DNA of 64,000 nucleotides from Ruminococcus flavefaciens MA2007 (GCF_000621845.1 NZ_JHXF01000009.1:1-64000), one strand, 5' to 3'; counted from the stretch's first letter, positions 16,202 to 24,416 are shown. Notes: generated by a model from the letters alone, not told the origin. Numbers and translations: made by a program.

Positions 16202-18571
16202 ATGAAAAAGCTTATAAGTATATTACTTACTGCTGCCATGCTGACGGGCAATGCTGCAATGCCCTTTACAGCTGCAGCTGCCGATACGGCGGCTGATGAA
16301 GTACAAAACACCGCTGCGAGGGAGACATACTGCAAACACATGGAGATAGACGAGCTCTATAATCTGTCAAAGAAGCCATTGAACGTGGATATACACGATT
16401 ACGAGGACTTTACTCTGGAGCAGGTGCTCGCAAAACTCTGCGGCGGTGAATACGCAGGAGTCTCATCATATGGAGATTATTATGTACATCAAGGTACTGA
16501 CCGCTGTTTTTTCATGGATAAAAACGGCAAGATACATTTTCTACATATTCTGTATCCCGAGATAGTTGTAAAGCTGAAAGAGGGAGCGGATATCCCTGTG
16601 GCAGATATCAGGGAAGAGCTTGCGGAAAAGGGATACAAGGAAGTACCATCAAGTATCAGTGAGGATAGGAGGATATTCCGCTTATACGGCTGCACATCAA
16701 AATCACAGTTCGATATCGTTCTGGGAATGCTGAAAAAAATCCCGGGTGCGGAATCCATAACAGGTCATATCGCACTTTATGAGGACACCGTCAATTATGC
16801 GTCAGCACCCAATGAAATACGCATTATTTCGCCGTCGGGCACAGGCGCAGACGGCGATGAGAATAAGGAACTCATGGATCTGGCTTTATCGCTGGGCTTT
16901 AAATCAGGACCAAGTGCGGATTATCAGGGAGCTCCTATAGGAGATTATGATATTATCATATCAAAAGCCGACAGCCACGACGACACAAATCCCTATGAGC
17001 TTTTTAAGTACCTTGCTGACAATGGTTACAGGTACTCAACTTCTATAATTACCACCGAGATGGCACAGTCGGAAGGTCTGGTATACTTCTGCAATATCCC
17101 ATATCAGCTGACAAAAAGCGATAATACCGCTTCCGATAAGACTTCCGATGAGATACCCGACCTTACAAAGGGCACAAAGACCATGACTCTCGACGATGTT
17201 AAGGCGATAGCCCAAAAACGTCAGAATATAACATGGTCTGACTTCGCAGACTATAAATGCGAGTGGACAGATTCAGACGCGTATACTCATACAGGCAGAT
17301 TCGACCTTGAGGACGGATATTACCTTGTCGTTGCAGGCAATCCTCCCAAAAAGCCCGATATGGCAAGGCTTTACAACAAGGACGCCGCTGATTTCATTGA
17401 CCTGCGCTATCATAATGTAAAAAACTTCCTCAATGATAACTTCTTCAAGAGTATCCTCAACGGCAGCGAGGAGGAGCTGAATGCCATATTCGCAGGAAAG
17501 GGCATGACCGCGGAAAAGGGCTACAGAGTATGGACTGCGGAATCAGCGTCAAAGGCTCTTGAAAACTATTATATCTCATTCCTTGTAAATATTCCCGAGG
17601 AAACTGCGAATAACCTGTCCAATACGCATGAAGAGGACGAATTTGTACAGAAGCTCAGCATTTATCTGCAAGGTCTCGACACCGATATCTGCTCGCTCTG
17701 CGCTCTTGACGGACACTACCGCTACATAAATGAAGGCGAAAAAACGGCGCAATACATACAGATAGAGATAAACGGCAGGGTAGGCAGTAAGTTTACCCGT
17801 GACGAAGCAAACAAAAAGCTCGCAGCAGCTCTCAACTACGTTCAGTTCGATGAGCAGTTCGCAGGCTTTGAATATGACAGCAGGATACCCTGCTACGGCG
17901 CAGACGACAAGGGTACGCTGAAAGGCGACGCAAACCACGACGATCAAGTGGATATGTCCGACGTTGTACTGGTAATGCAGTCCCTTGCAAATCCCGACAA
18001 ATACGCTCTCTCAGAAGCAGGCAAGGCAAATGCCGATATCAACGGTGACGGTGTGACAGTGGGCGACGCTCAGGCAATACAGAAGCGGCTCCTCGGTATC
18101 ATCGACTATATCACAGACCTTGATACCATAAGGAAGATGACAACGGCTCACTGCGCAGACCAGAACGTAAACTTCACTGTCGTTCCTAAGGATAAAATGC
18201 CCGAGCAGTTTGCGGACAAGTATGTATTTGTAAGAAAATACGGCGCAAATCACAGTGATTATTCAAGCTTTGACCACTATTTGCAGAAGCAGGACATTGA
18301 TACCTCACTTTTCAGGCGCATACCATACGATATCAACGACGATTCCGAGCTTAATTCCATAAGAGAGAAGCTATTCTGCTATATCCTTGAAAGCGGTGTA
18401 AGATTGTCAGTAAACAATACCGACAAGGAACAGGACGCAATAAACAAAAAGGTAATAATCATCTATAATTGGCATACTCCAGAGGAAGACATACAGAAGA
18501 TGAAGGGCTTTATGGAAGAGAATGGTATCAGCTCAGAGCTTGTTGAATTCAGAGACACAGGTGAATGCTGA
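16202..18571 (+). CDS. Secreted dockerin-containing protein (module 3)
   Basis: 789 aa from ATG 16202, behind AAAGGAGATG. Signal peptide at residues ~1-28 (LISILLTAAMLTGNAAMPFTAAA). The middle region (~400-570) is homologous to the module 2 dockerin protein. A type I-like dockerin follows at ~578-640 with two loops (DANHDDQVDMSDVV and DINGDGVTVGDAQ), then another ~140-residue domain. No glycoside hydrolase family was recognised, so the role may be structural or sensory. The dockerin should attach it to a cellulosomal scaffoldin. It shares its promoter motif with the divergent sigma gene. Confidence 0.75.
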   Translation: MKKLISILLTAAMLTGNAAMPFTAAAADTAADEVQNTAARETYCKHMEIDELYNLSKKPLNVDIHDYEDFTLEQVLAKLCGGEYAGVSSYGDYYVHQGTDRCFFMDKNGKIHFLHILYPEIVVKLKEGADIPVADIREELAEKGYKEVPSSISEDRRIFRLYGCTSKSQFDIVLGMLKKIPGAESITGHIALYEDTVNYASAPNEIRIISPSGTGADGDENKELMDLALSLGFKSGPSADYQGAPIGDYDIIISKADSHDDTNPYELFKYLADNGYRYSTSIITTEMAQSEGLVYFCNIPYQLTKSDNTASDKTSDEIPDLTKGTKTMTLDDVKAIAQKRQNITWSDFADYKCEWTDSDAYTHTGRFDLEDGYYLVVAGNPPKKPDMARLYNKDAADFIDLRYHNVKNFLNDNFFKSILNGSEEELNAIFAGKGMTAEKGYRVWTAESASKALENYYISFLVNIPEETANNLSNTHEEDEFVQKLSIYLQGLDTDICSLCALDGHYRYINEGEKTAQYIQIEINGRVGSKFTRDEANKKLAAALNYVQFDEQFAGFEYDSRIPCYGADDKGTLKGDANHDDQVDMSDVVLVMQSLANPDKYALSEAGKANADINGDGVTVGDAQAIQKRLLGIIDYITDLDTIRKMTTAHCADQNVNFTVVPKDKMPEQFADKYVFVRKYGANHSDYSSFDHYLQKQDIDTSLFRRIPYDINDDSELNSIREKLFCYILESGVRLSVNNTDKEQDAINKKVIIIYNWHTPEEDIQKMKGFMEENGISSELVEFRDTGEC

Positions 18572-18586
18572 TACGGCAATATATGG

Positions 18587-18614
18587 AAAAGCTCCGCATA
18601 CAGCGGAGCTTTTC
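18587..18614. terminator. Terminator after the module 3 dockerin gene
   Basis: GCTCCGC and GCGGAGC (18591-18609) form a stem flanked by AAAA and TTTT. It also fits termination from the minus strand. Confidence 0.8.
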
Positions 18615-18726
18615 TATAATAACAGATAGTTATTATAGAAAACGGTCTCACATAACAGTGAGACCAATATTTTTTTACATTTCAGACTTATCGAGGCGGA
18701 CTGTAAAGCCGGCAGCTCCGCAGTAC
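18587..18726 (-). ncRNA. Candidate orphan RNA from a tRNA-type promoter
   Basis: Downstream of the second copy of the tRNA-Leu promoter/leader there is no tRNA. Instead the minus strand holds the conserved leader hairpin and then three hairpins: GGTCTCAC/GTGAGACC, TTTTCTATAATAAC/GTTATTATAGAAAA and GCTCCGC/GCGGAGC with a T-run. The promoter elements have drifted (TTGACC, TAAAAC), so this could be a weakly expressed RNA or the remains of a lost tRNA unit. Confidence 0.35.
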
Positions 18727-18769
18727 AATAATGTTTTATCACAAAACGTAGAGTTGGTCAAGCTTTTTT
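18683..18769 (-). repeat. Promoter-leader repeat, copy 2 (orphan)
   Basis: 87 bp aligned without gaps to 8058-8144, with nine mismatches. The hairpin in the leader is conserved by compensating differences (CTG/CAG in copy 1; altered inner loop here), while both promoter boxes carry changes. No tRNA follows. Confidence 0.75.
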
Positions 18770-18879
18770 GAAAACTGAGAAAAAGCTGCAGTGATATAGC
18801 AGATAATGTATGAAAGCAAAAAGTATAAAAAGAAATCTCCGCTATAATGGAAAGCGGAGAATAAAGAGCAGTCTTTTTA

Positions 18880-18926
18880 CCCTTTTAAGAGGCGATGTCG
18901 ATATAAAACTCTTATAGGGCTTTTTT
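18880..18926 (+). terminator. Possible plus-strand terminator in a gene-free stretch
   Basis: CCCTTTTAAGAG (18880-18891) pairs imperfectly with CTCTTATAGGG (18909-18919) and is followed by CTTTTTTG. A second hairpin (CTCCGCT/AAGCGGAG) precedes it near 18840. No gene was seen here. The remainder of 18770-19025 shows nothing else I can assign except the tmRNA 3' flank with a TAGCGGC/GCCGCTA hairpin. Confidence 0.35.
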
Positions 18927-19025
18927 GCCCCACCCGTTTAACGAGTGGGGGATTGATTTGGCATCAAACCAAAATAGTAGCGGCAGATCCGCCGCTATAG
19001 AAATAAAGTTTGTTTAATACCACTT

Positions 19026-19395
19026 TGGTGGAGGCGGCGAGAATTGAACTCGCGTCCGAAAGCTCATTCATGCAACTTTCTACGAGCGTATTTTACCTAT
19101 TATGATTCCCTGTGATCACCGCCGATAAACGGGCTGAAAAAACAGGTAGTCCGTATACAATTGACGGACACGGACACTTCCGCCAATCGTTCACCGCTCA
19201 TCGATGCCCAAGCGAGAGCCGCGGTACTCCCTCGGTGGACAGAAGCTGACTTAAGCAGCTACCAGTTCGCTATTTCTAGAAACTGTAATGTTATTTCTTG
19301 CGTTTATATTTAAACGTGGCGCAGGTTATGGAGATCACGCCATTCTCCGCTCGCTTATCACACTTCAAAACCCCCGTCGAAACCTTTACGCCCCC
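19026..19395 (-). ncRNA. ssrA: Transfer-messenger RNA (tmRNA)
   Basis: 370 nt. The 5' end GGGGGCG pairs with the 3' CGCCTCC of the tRNA-like acceptor; CCA is encoded at 19028-19026. The T-arm segment GAGTTCAATTCTC and the 5' GTAAAGGTTTCGACGGGG are typical. The tag frame, read back from the stop, gives ARNNITVSRNSELVAA, ending in the protease-recognised LVAA type. It rescues stalled ribosomes together with SmpB, whose gene lies 1.9 kb upstream on the same strand. Confidence 0.95.
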
Positions 19396-19441
19396 ATATC
19401 AATGAGGGTACAGGTTGGGGAGCTGTAGTGCTCCGAATAAT

Positions 19442-19470
19442 ATTATAACTTGTTTTGGAAGATTTGTCAA
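19442..19470 (-). promoter_or_regulatory. Promoter of ssrA
   Basis: On the minus strand TTGACA (19470-19465), a 17-bp spacer and TATAAT (19447-19442): a perfect consensus, about 47 bp before the mature tmRNA 5' end. A GGAGC/GCTCC hairpin lies in the precursor. Confidence 0.9.
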
Positions 19471-19543
19471 CTGCTAAAAATGACGAACCGTGTCTTTTCA
19501 GGCAATTAGCTTGTAGAGGCGCACAGTGTTTGCCCGTCGGATA

Positions 19544-20665
19544 TCATAGCAAGGTAATTTCTTGATTTTCAGCGTCAATGTGAGCCATAGCTCCGTAGGG
19601 GAGTATAGCTCTCGGAGTTCCGTGACCGAAGTTCACATTATAGAGTATGGGGAGCTCTGCGTTATTTACCGCATCGCGCCAGACGTCCTTGTATTCCTCG
19701 TAATATTTCTCGTTCATGGGCTTGCCGATGATAATGCCGTTGATATTGTCGAAAACGCCCTTGTTTTTCAGGGCTTCAAGGTATTCTCTCAGCATTTCGG
19801 GAGTCGGCATTACCTCGCTTGTTTCAGCAAAGAGTATCTTGCCGCACCATTCCTCGGCAGTGGGGAAGATATTGTATCTTCGGGTTATTTCGTTCTGTTT
19901 TGCGAAGTCCTCTTTAAGCTGCGGACATATCTCAAATTCATTGGCAAGTAGCTCAGCGAATCTGTCGGCGTTGCCCGCAATGAGCATTTCACCCATGCTG
20001 TCTATACAGCCGCCGAGGAGCTCGCCCTCGAATACGGGAGCCCCCTGCAAAAGCTCATATCCGTGCTCCTCTTTATGAGAGTCAGGCATAGTTCCTACAG
20101 CGGCGGCAGAGAAGTCTGTTCTGTCCTCATACCACACATCTGAGGAAGTAATCTTCCTGCCGTGATATGGCTTGAAGCAGCTCTCATACTGCGCCTTTGA
20201 GTAGGGGAGCATATCACCTGAGAGCTCCGCCAAGTCGCACATGAGAGCCTGACCGTAGAAGGTCTGCAAGCCCAGTCTGCGGAGCATGAAATGGTTATTT
20301 GTTGTATCCGAAAATCCCAGAAAGAACTTAGGGTGCTGACGGACTGCGTTTATGAACTCCTCGTCCTCCATGAGATAGGGGAAAGTACGGAATGTTTCGA
20401 TACCGCCGATAGCGGTTACTATACCCTTTACGGAGTCGTCGAGAAAGGCGGATTTCAGGTCTGCGGCGCGAGCCTCGGGGTGACAAAGGATATAGTCCCT
20501 GCCCATGAGGGCGTGTTCGGTGAAAACGGGTTCGAGACCGAATTTACGGAGCATTTTTAAGCCCAGCTCTTTTTCGTGAGCGCAGTATGGCTCGCCGATA
20601 ATTCCGCTTGAAAGGCATATTACAGCGACCTTATCGCCTTTTTTCAGTGGCTGTGGGTATATCAT
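19544..20665 (-). CDS. S66 family peptidase (LD-carboxypeptidase/MccF-like)
   Basis: 373 aa. Family S66 features: the N-terminal LKKGDKVAVICLSSGI strand, the nucleophile elbow in FFLGFSDTTNNHFML (Ser of GFSD), and the C-terminal GHGTPRAILPYG with the catalytic His; a Glu of the triad is expected between them. The family includes muramoyl-tetrapeptide LD-carboxypeptidases that trim peptidoglycan peptides and MccF, which inactivates microcin C. This length and the missing signal peptide fit the cytoplasmic MccF-like or LdcA group. The substrate cannot be assigned. Confidence 0.87.
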   Translation of the reverse strand: MIYPQPLKKGDKVAVICLSSGIIGEPYCAHEKELGLKMLRKFGLEPVFTEHALMGRDYILCHPEARAADLKSAFLDDSVKGIVTAIGGIETFRTFPYLMEDEEFINAVRQHPKFFLGFSDTTNNHFMLRRLGLQTFYGQALMCDLAELSGDMLPYSKAQYESCFKPYHGRKITSSDVWYEDRTDFSAAAVGTMPDSHKEEHGYELLQGAPVFEGELLGGCIDSMGEMLIAGNADRFAELLANEFEICPQLKEDFAKQNEITRRYNIFPTAEEWCGKILFAETSEVMPTPEMLREYLEALKNKGVFDNINGIIIGKPMNEKYYEEYKDVWRDAVNNAELPILYNVNFGHGTPRAILPYGAMAHIDAENQEITLL

Positions 20666-20680
20666 AGGGAAGCCCCTCCA

Positions 20681-21229
20681 TTAGCAGAAAATCTTGATAG
20701 ATCTTATTTTGTCACCGTTAAAACTGAATACGACCTGTTTATCTGAGTTTTCGCCGTAAATTAATGTTTCTTCTGTTTGGTCAGTCGGTTCTCCATAAGC
20801 TTGAAGAATATCATCTTTGAATGAGTCATAACCGATACCGCAGATACTGAAATCGCTGCTTGGAACATCATTGTCAATGTATAATCCGTGCAGCTCGTTG
20901 TTTGCGGAGAGGTCAGCAAAGCCTATATTCTTTTCTTTGTAGTATAGCTTATATAGTGCTATATCAGTTCCTTCATAAGGGATAGGCTCAGCCGCAGTAT
21001 AATCATCTGAGAGCAAGTCGAATGACGAAGGTAATGAGAGCTTTTCGCCGTAAACGATAACATTATCAAGCATTTTGAGAACAATATCCTGTTTATCAGC
21101 ATAAGTTGTCCTGATTATTTCAGATGTAGTATCAATATTGCTGTTATTTGCAGACGGCTTTATATCTTGTCCGCAACCGACCGATAATGTAGCAGTTGCG
21201 ATAAATATTGTTAGAAAAGATTTTCTCAT
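20681..21229 (-). CDS. Putative lipoprotein of unknown function
   Basis: 182 aa. Residues 1-20 form a lipoprotein signal ending in LSVGC, with cysteine ~20 as the lipidation site, followed by a Ser/Asn-rich spacer. The mature part contains GIGYDSFKDDILQAYGEPTDQ, a pattern seen in small secreted domains that compare successive states, but no family could be named. It lies between smpB and the S66 peptidase, 15 bp before the latter on the same strand, so it is probably co-transcribed. Confidence 0.65.
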   Translation of the reverse strand: MRKSFLTIFIATATLSVGCGQDIKPSANNSNIDTTSEIIRTTYADKQDIVLKMLDNVIVYGEKLSLPSSFDLLSDDYTAAEPIPYEGTDIALYKLYYKEKNIGFADLSANNELHGLYIDNDVPSSDFSICGIGYDSFKDDILQAYGEPTDQTEETLIYGENSDKQVVFSFNGDKIRSIKIFC

Positions 21230-21255
21230 AAAAAATATTGCCTCGCAGAAATACG

Positions 21256-21720
21256 TTACTTATTGCGTGATTTGAGATTACGGTCTATCTCGCGATTAGC
21301 GTCGCGCTTTGCTATATCAGCTCGCTTGTCGTACAGCTTCTTGCCCTTGCAGAGCCCTACCTGCACCTTTACACGGGAGTCCTTGAAGTAAAGGCTAAGC
21401 GGAATGAGGGAAAGTCCCTCCTGTTTAAGAGTTCCGTAGAGTTTATTTATCTCTCGCTTGTGCATGAGAAGCTTTCTCACTCTCAGCGGATCACGGTTGA
21501 AGATATTGCCCTTTTCGTATGGGGAGATATGCATACCGCGGACGAAAAGCTCGCCCTTATCTATAGAGCACCATGAGTCTTTAAGGTTCACTCCGCCCTG
21601 ACGGATAGATTTTACCTCGGTGCCCACAAGCTCGATGCCTGCTTCGTAGGTCTCAAGTACGAAATAATCATGTCTTGCCTTGCGGTTTTCGGCAATAGTT
21701 TTAGTACCTTTTGAGCGCAT
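21256..21720 (-). CDS. smpB: SsrA-binding protein SmpB
   Basis: 154 aa, the normal length. Family motifs: [24 protein letters not shown] at the N-terminus, [18 protein letters not shown], and the basic C-terminal tail ([21 protein letters not shown]) that enters the ribosomal mRNA channel. It binds tmRNA and delivers it to stalled ribosomes. It has its own consensus promoter. Confidence 0.96.
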   Translation of the reverse strand: MRSKGTKTIAENRKARHDYFVLETYEAGIELVGTEVKSIRQGGVNLKDSWCSIDKGELFVRGMHISPYEKGNIFNRDPLRVRKLLMHKREINKLYGTLKQEGLSLIPLSLYFKDSRVKVQVGLCKGKKLYDKRADIAKRDANREIDRNLKSRNK

Positions 21721-21745
21721 TTTATCATCTCCTGTTCATGTAAAA

Positions 21746-21774
21746 ATTATACACTATCGCAGAAAAAAAGTCAA
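21746..21774 (-). promoter_or_regulatory. Promoter of smpB
   Basis: On the minus strand TTGACT (21774-21769), a 17-bp spacer and TATAAT (21751-21746), 25 bp before the smpB start. Confidence 0.8.
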
Positions 21775-21784
21775 CATGAAGAGC

Positions 21785-21813
21785 TTGAAATCCGAGGGGA
21801 AATATGATATAAT
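21785..21813 (+). promoter_or_regulatory. Promoter of the 107-aa gene
   Basis: TTGAAA (21785-21790), a 17-bp spacer and TATAAT (21808-21813), 46 bp before the ATG at 21859. Confidence 0.7.
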
Positions 21814-21858
21814 ATATCATATTCGCTGAATTCAAAACATGAAACAGGGAGAAAAGCA

Positions 21859-22182
21859 ATGGGATTATTTGATTTTTTCAGCAGCCTTTCGCGGGCAGAG
21901 GAAGGACTTCGTGATAATATCCGCCGCCGCAATAAGAACAGGTCAACATACAGAAAAGAGGAACTTATAGAGGATGTATTCGACAAGGATATAAGCGGTC
22001 AGCACAGTCTTGATTTTGCCAAGCATCTCAAAGCTGAGATGGAGCAGGAAAAGGCATATGCAGAACGTGCGGAGCAGCTGATGCGTGAGAAGTACAAGAG
22101 TACAGCAAGTATGTACGGCTCTACCCGTCCGCAGAAAACATATGACGACTTGTTCCCGAATAAAAAAAAGAACATGAAATAA
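21859..22182 (+). CDS. Hypothetical protein, charged and helical
   Basis: 107 aa. It begins GLFDFFSSLSR, a short amphipathic helix, followed by a strongly charged helical stretch (EEGLRDNIRRRNKNRSTYRKEELIED is the basic part; KAEMEQEKAYAERAEQLMREKY the second). No family was recognised. It has its own promoter, an RBS (AGGGAG) and a terminator shared with nadE, so it is a genuine single gene. Confidence 0.7.
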   Translation: MGLFDFFSSLSRAEEGLRDNIRRRNKNRSTYRKEELIEDVFDKDISGQHSLDFAKHLKAEMEQEKAYAERAEQLMREKYKSTASMYGSTRPQKTYDDLFPNKKKNMK

Positions 22183-22185
22183 TGA

Positions 22186-22214
22186 AAAGCCCGAGATGTC
22201 TCGGGCTTTGTTTT
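22186..22214. terminator. Bidirectional terminator
   Basis: AAAGCCCGAG and CTCGGGCTTT form a perfect stem between the convergent 107-aa gene and nadE, with A-run and T-run flanks. Confidence 0.85.
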
Positions 22215-22221
22215 ATAGCTG

Positions 22222-22971
22222 TTATTTGTTCTGCTCGTACTTTGGCATGAGCTGTAACTTATGGAGATTAGCTCTGTGCATACGGTCTATCTTTTCCTTT
22301 ATCTCGGGAACTGAGCTCAGGTCGTCAAGACCGCGGATATACTTGTCCAGCATAGCGTATGTGAAGCCGAGATTCTCCTCGTCTGTCTTGCCGCAGAGAC
22401 CGTCTATAGGTGTTTTGTGGACAAGCTCATTTGGAAGTCCCAGATATTCGCCAACCTGCAATACCTCGGTAACTGTCAGGTCTGAAAGGGGAGAGAAGTC
22501 TCCTGCCGCGTCGCCGAATTTAGTGGAATAGCCCACCCAGTCCTCGGAGAGGTTGCAGGTATTTACAACTCTGCCGTTATGACTTGCTGCAACTGCATAG
22601 AGAGTAGTCATTCTGATTCGTGCCGGAGTATTCACAACAGCCTGATTTGAGGGCTCCATGTGCTTTTTCAGCTCGTTCATGAATGTGGAAACTGTTTCAC
22701 CGATATTGATAGTGTAGCTCTTTATGCCGAGAGTATCCACCAGCAGACGGCTGTATGCGATGTCAGCCTGTTCGCCCTGAGGCATGAGGACGCCGATAAC
22801 TCTGTCCTTGCCGAGAGCCTTTACGCATACCGCAGCAGCTACGGAGCTGTCCTTGCCGCCTGATATACCGATAACTGCCTTTGTCTGCGGAGTTGCCGTC
22901 CTCTCAAAGAGGTCGCGTATCCACTGTACTATTTCATTTGTGACCTTTTCAGCGTTGAAACTATAGCTCAT
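22222..22971 (-). CDS. nadE: NAD+ synthetase (ammonia-dependent)
   Basis: 249 aa. The PP-loop ATP site is GISGGKDSSVAA. RVIGVLMPQGEQAD, NTCNLSEDWVGYSTKFGDAAGDFSP and the C-terminal helix match NadE. It amidates nicotinate adenine dinucleotide to NAD+. The short length with no nitrilase domain indicates the NH3-dependent form. It lies directly downstream of the nicotinamidase-like gene, fitting NAD salvage; nadD lies at the far end of the window. Confidence 0.94.
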   Translation of the reverse strand: MSYSFNAEKVTNEIVQWIRDLFERTATPQTKAVIGISGGKDSSVAAAVCVKALGKDRVIGVLMPQGEQADIAYSRLLVDTLGIKSYTINIGETVSTFMNELKKHMEPSNQAVVNTPARIRMTTLYAVAASHNGRVVNTCNLSEDWVGYSTKFGDAAGDFSPLSDLTVTEVLQVGEYLGLPNELVHKTPIDGLCGKTDEENLGFTYAMLDKYIRGLDDLSSVPEIKEKIDRMHRANLHKLQLMPKYEQNK

Positions 22972-22987
22972 ATTTATACGCTCCTAT

Positions 22988-23515
22988 CTATTCAACTATC
23001 ATCTGAACGACCTTCATTGCGTTCAGAGCATTTTCGTGGCTTTCGGGAGAAACTCCTGCACAGCAGTCCGAGATTACCCTAACGGGTATCTCGGGATATG
23101 CAGCCTTGATTATCATAGCGTTTGAAATTACGCAGATATCGGTGCATACGCCGATGAACTGAAACTCCTCGATATCCTTGCCGTCACCTATTATCTCAGG
23201 CAGGTTTATTGCGCCGAAGGTAGGCTTCTCCACGATAGTGCAGTCCTTGCCGAGAGCCTTTTCCACCTCGGGAACGAGCTTCCAGCCCTCAGAGCCGCGG
23301 ATACAGTGGGGAACAGGGAGATTCTTTCCCTCCTGAGTATTCATGTAGTCCTCGGTGTGAGTATCAAGGGTAGCGATTATGCGTCCGTCCTTTTCTGACT
23401 TGCGGAACTCGTTTATCTTCTTAACGACATTTGCCGTAACAGCGGCAGTCTGGGGATTGCCCAGAACTCCTGTGGTGAAGTCGTTCTGCATATCAATGAC
23501 GATAAGTACTTTCAT
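22988..23515 (-). CDS. Cysteine hydrolase, nicotinamidase-like (isochorismatase superfamily)
   Basis: 175 aa. The catalytic Asp is in VIDMQNDFTTG and the nucleophile Cys in FIGVCTDICVISNA. A cis-peptide region and metal-site residues appear in LDTHTEDY and PVPHCIRGSEGW (Asp/His ligands as in PncA). These enzymes convert nicotinamide to nicotinate. Its position 16 bp before nadE on the same strand supports the nicotinamidase assignment over other isochorismatase-fold activities. Confidence 0.85.
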   Translation of the reverse strand: MKVLIVIDMQNDFTTGVLGNPQTAAVTANVVKKINEFRKSEKDGRIIATLDTHTEDYMNTQEGKNLPVPHCIRGSEGWKLVPEVEKALGKDCTIVEKPTFGAINLPEIIGDGKDIEEFQFIGVCTDICVISNAMIIKAAYPEIPVRVISDCCAGVSPESHENALNAMKVVQMIVE

Positions 23516-23563
23516 GGGGGTAGCCTCCTTTAGATAAAGTTTTTGGACTGTATGGGAATGGTC

Positions 23564-24166
23564 TCAGACCATTGCCTTTTTGATAGCTGCAAGGAGCTCG
23601 TCGTAGGTCTCGAAAGCAGGGAGCTCAGGGTGATCCTTCTTTATCTGCTCTGTGCTTCTGAAGAGGAAGCCAGCCTTGCTTGCCTCTATCATGCCGAGGT
23701 CGTTGTAGCTGTCGCCGCTTGCGATAGTATCGTAGCCGATAGACTGGAGAGCCTTTACTGTGGTGAGCTTGGACTTCTCACAGCGCATCTTGAAGCCTGT
23801 TATCTCGCCGTTGGGAGCAACTTCAAGGGAATTGCAGAAAATTGTAGGCCAGCCCAGCTTCTTCATAAGAGGAGCTGCGAACTGTGTGAATGTATCGCTG
23901 ATGATGATTACCTGACCAAGCTCGCGGAGCGCGTCGAGAAACTCCTTAGCACCCTCCATAGGCTCGATCTTAGCGATAGTGTCCTGTATTTCTTTAAGTC
24001 CGAGGCCGTGCTCCTTGAGGACGCCGAGACGCCAGTTCATGAGCTTGTCGTAGTCGGGCTCGTCACGGGTAGTCTTTTTGAGTTCGGGAATGCCGCTTGC
24101 CTCAGCAAAAGCGATCCAGATCTCAGGTACGAGAACTCCTTCAAGGTCGAGACAGGTTATATACAT
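23564..24166 (-). CDS. thrH: ThrH-type phosphoserine phosphatase/phosphoserine:homoserine phosphotransferase
   Basis: 200 aa HAD-family enzyme. The motif I start CLDLEGVLVPEIW uses D-x-E rather than the usual D-x-D of SerB, which is diagnostic for ThrH. Motif II is VIIISDTF, motif III has CEKSKLTTV, and motif IV is ASGDSYNDLGMIEAS. It can dephosphorylate phosphoserine or transfer the phosphate to homoserine. It has its own promoter; the nicotinamidase-like gene 48 bp downstream may be read through. Confidence 0.88.
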   Translation of the reverse strand: MYITCLDLEGVLVPEIWIAFAEASGIPELKKTTRDEPDYDKLMNWRLGVLKEHGLGLKEIQDTIAKIEPMEGAKEFLDALRELGQVIIISDTFTQFAAPLMKKLGWPTIFCNSLEVAPNGEITGFKMRCEKSKLTTVKALQSIGYDTIASGDSYNDLGMIEASKAGFLFRSTEQIKKDHPELPAFETYDELLAAIKKAMV

Positions 24167-24199
24167 AATAAATTCCTCCGTTTAATAAGATATACTCAT

Positions 24200-24228
24200 A
24201 TTATACTACTTTTGTAGTTATTTGTAAA
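24200..24228 (-). promoter_or_regulatory. Promoter of thrH
   Basis: On the minus strand TTTACA (24228-24223), a 17-bp spacer and TATAAT (24205-24200), 33 bp before the start codon. A GGAACGCC/GGCGTTCC hairpin lies just upstream at 24241-24262. Confidence 0.7.
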
Positions 24229-24266
24229 GTCCCAATGTAGGGAACGCCGCCCTCGGCGTTCCGCTA

Positions 24267-24384
24267 AGTTGAGAGTTGAGAATTGAGAGTTAAGAGTTAT
24301 GGTGTCTCCTGCGGAGACATTATTTAAATAATGTGAGCAGAGCGAACACCTAAACTCTCAACTCTACACTCTCAACTCTCAACT
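24267..24384. repeat. 118-bp inverted-repeat element
   Basis: Ends AGTTGAGAGTTGAGA... and ...TCTCAACTCTCAACT are near-perfect inverted repeats about 35 bp long, built from repeated TTGAGAGT units. The centre holds GTCTCC/GGAGAC and ATTATTTAAATAAT palindromes. There is no ORF. It is a MITE-like element inserted between thrH and the small exporter gene. Confidence 0.7.
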
Positions 24385-24385
24385 A

Positions 24386-24415
24386 AAAAAGCGCAGCTTT
24401 GCGCTGCGCTTTTTG
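24386..24415 (-). terminator. Terminator of the small exporter gene
   Basis: AAAAGCGCAGC and GCGCTGCGCTTTT form a strong stem immediately after the stop codon of the 24417-24890 gene. Confidence 0.8.
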
Positions 24416-24416
24416 C

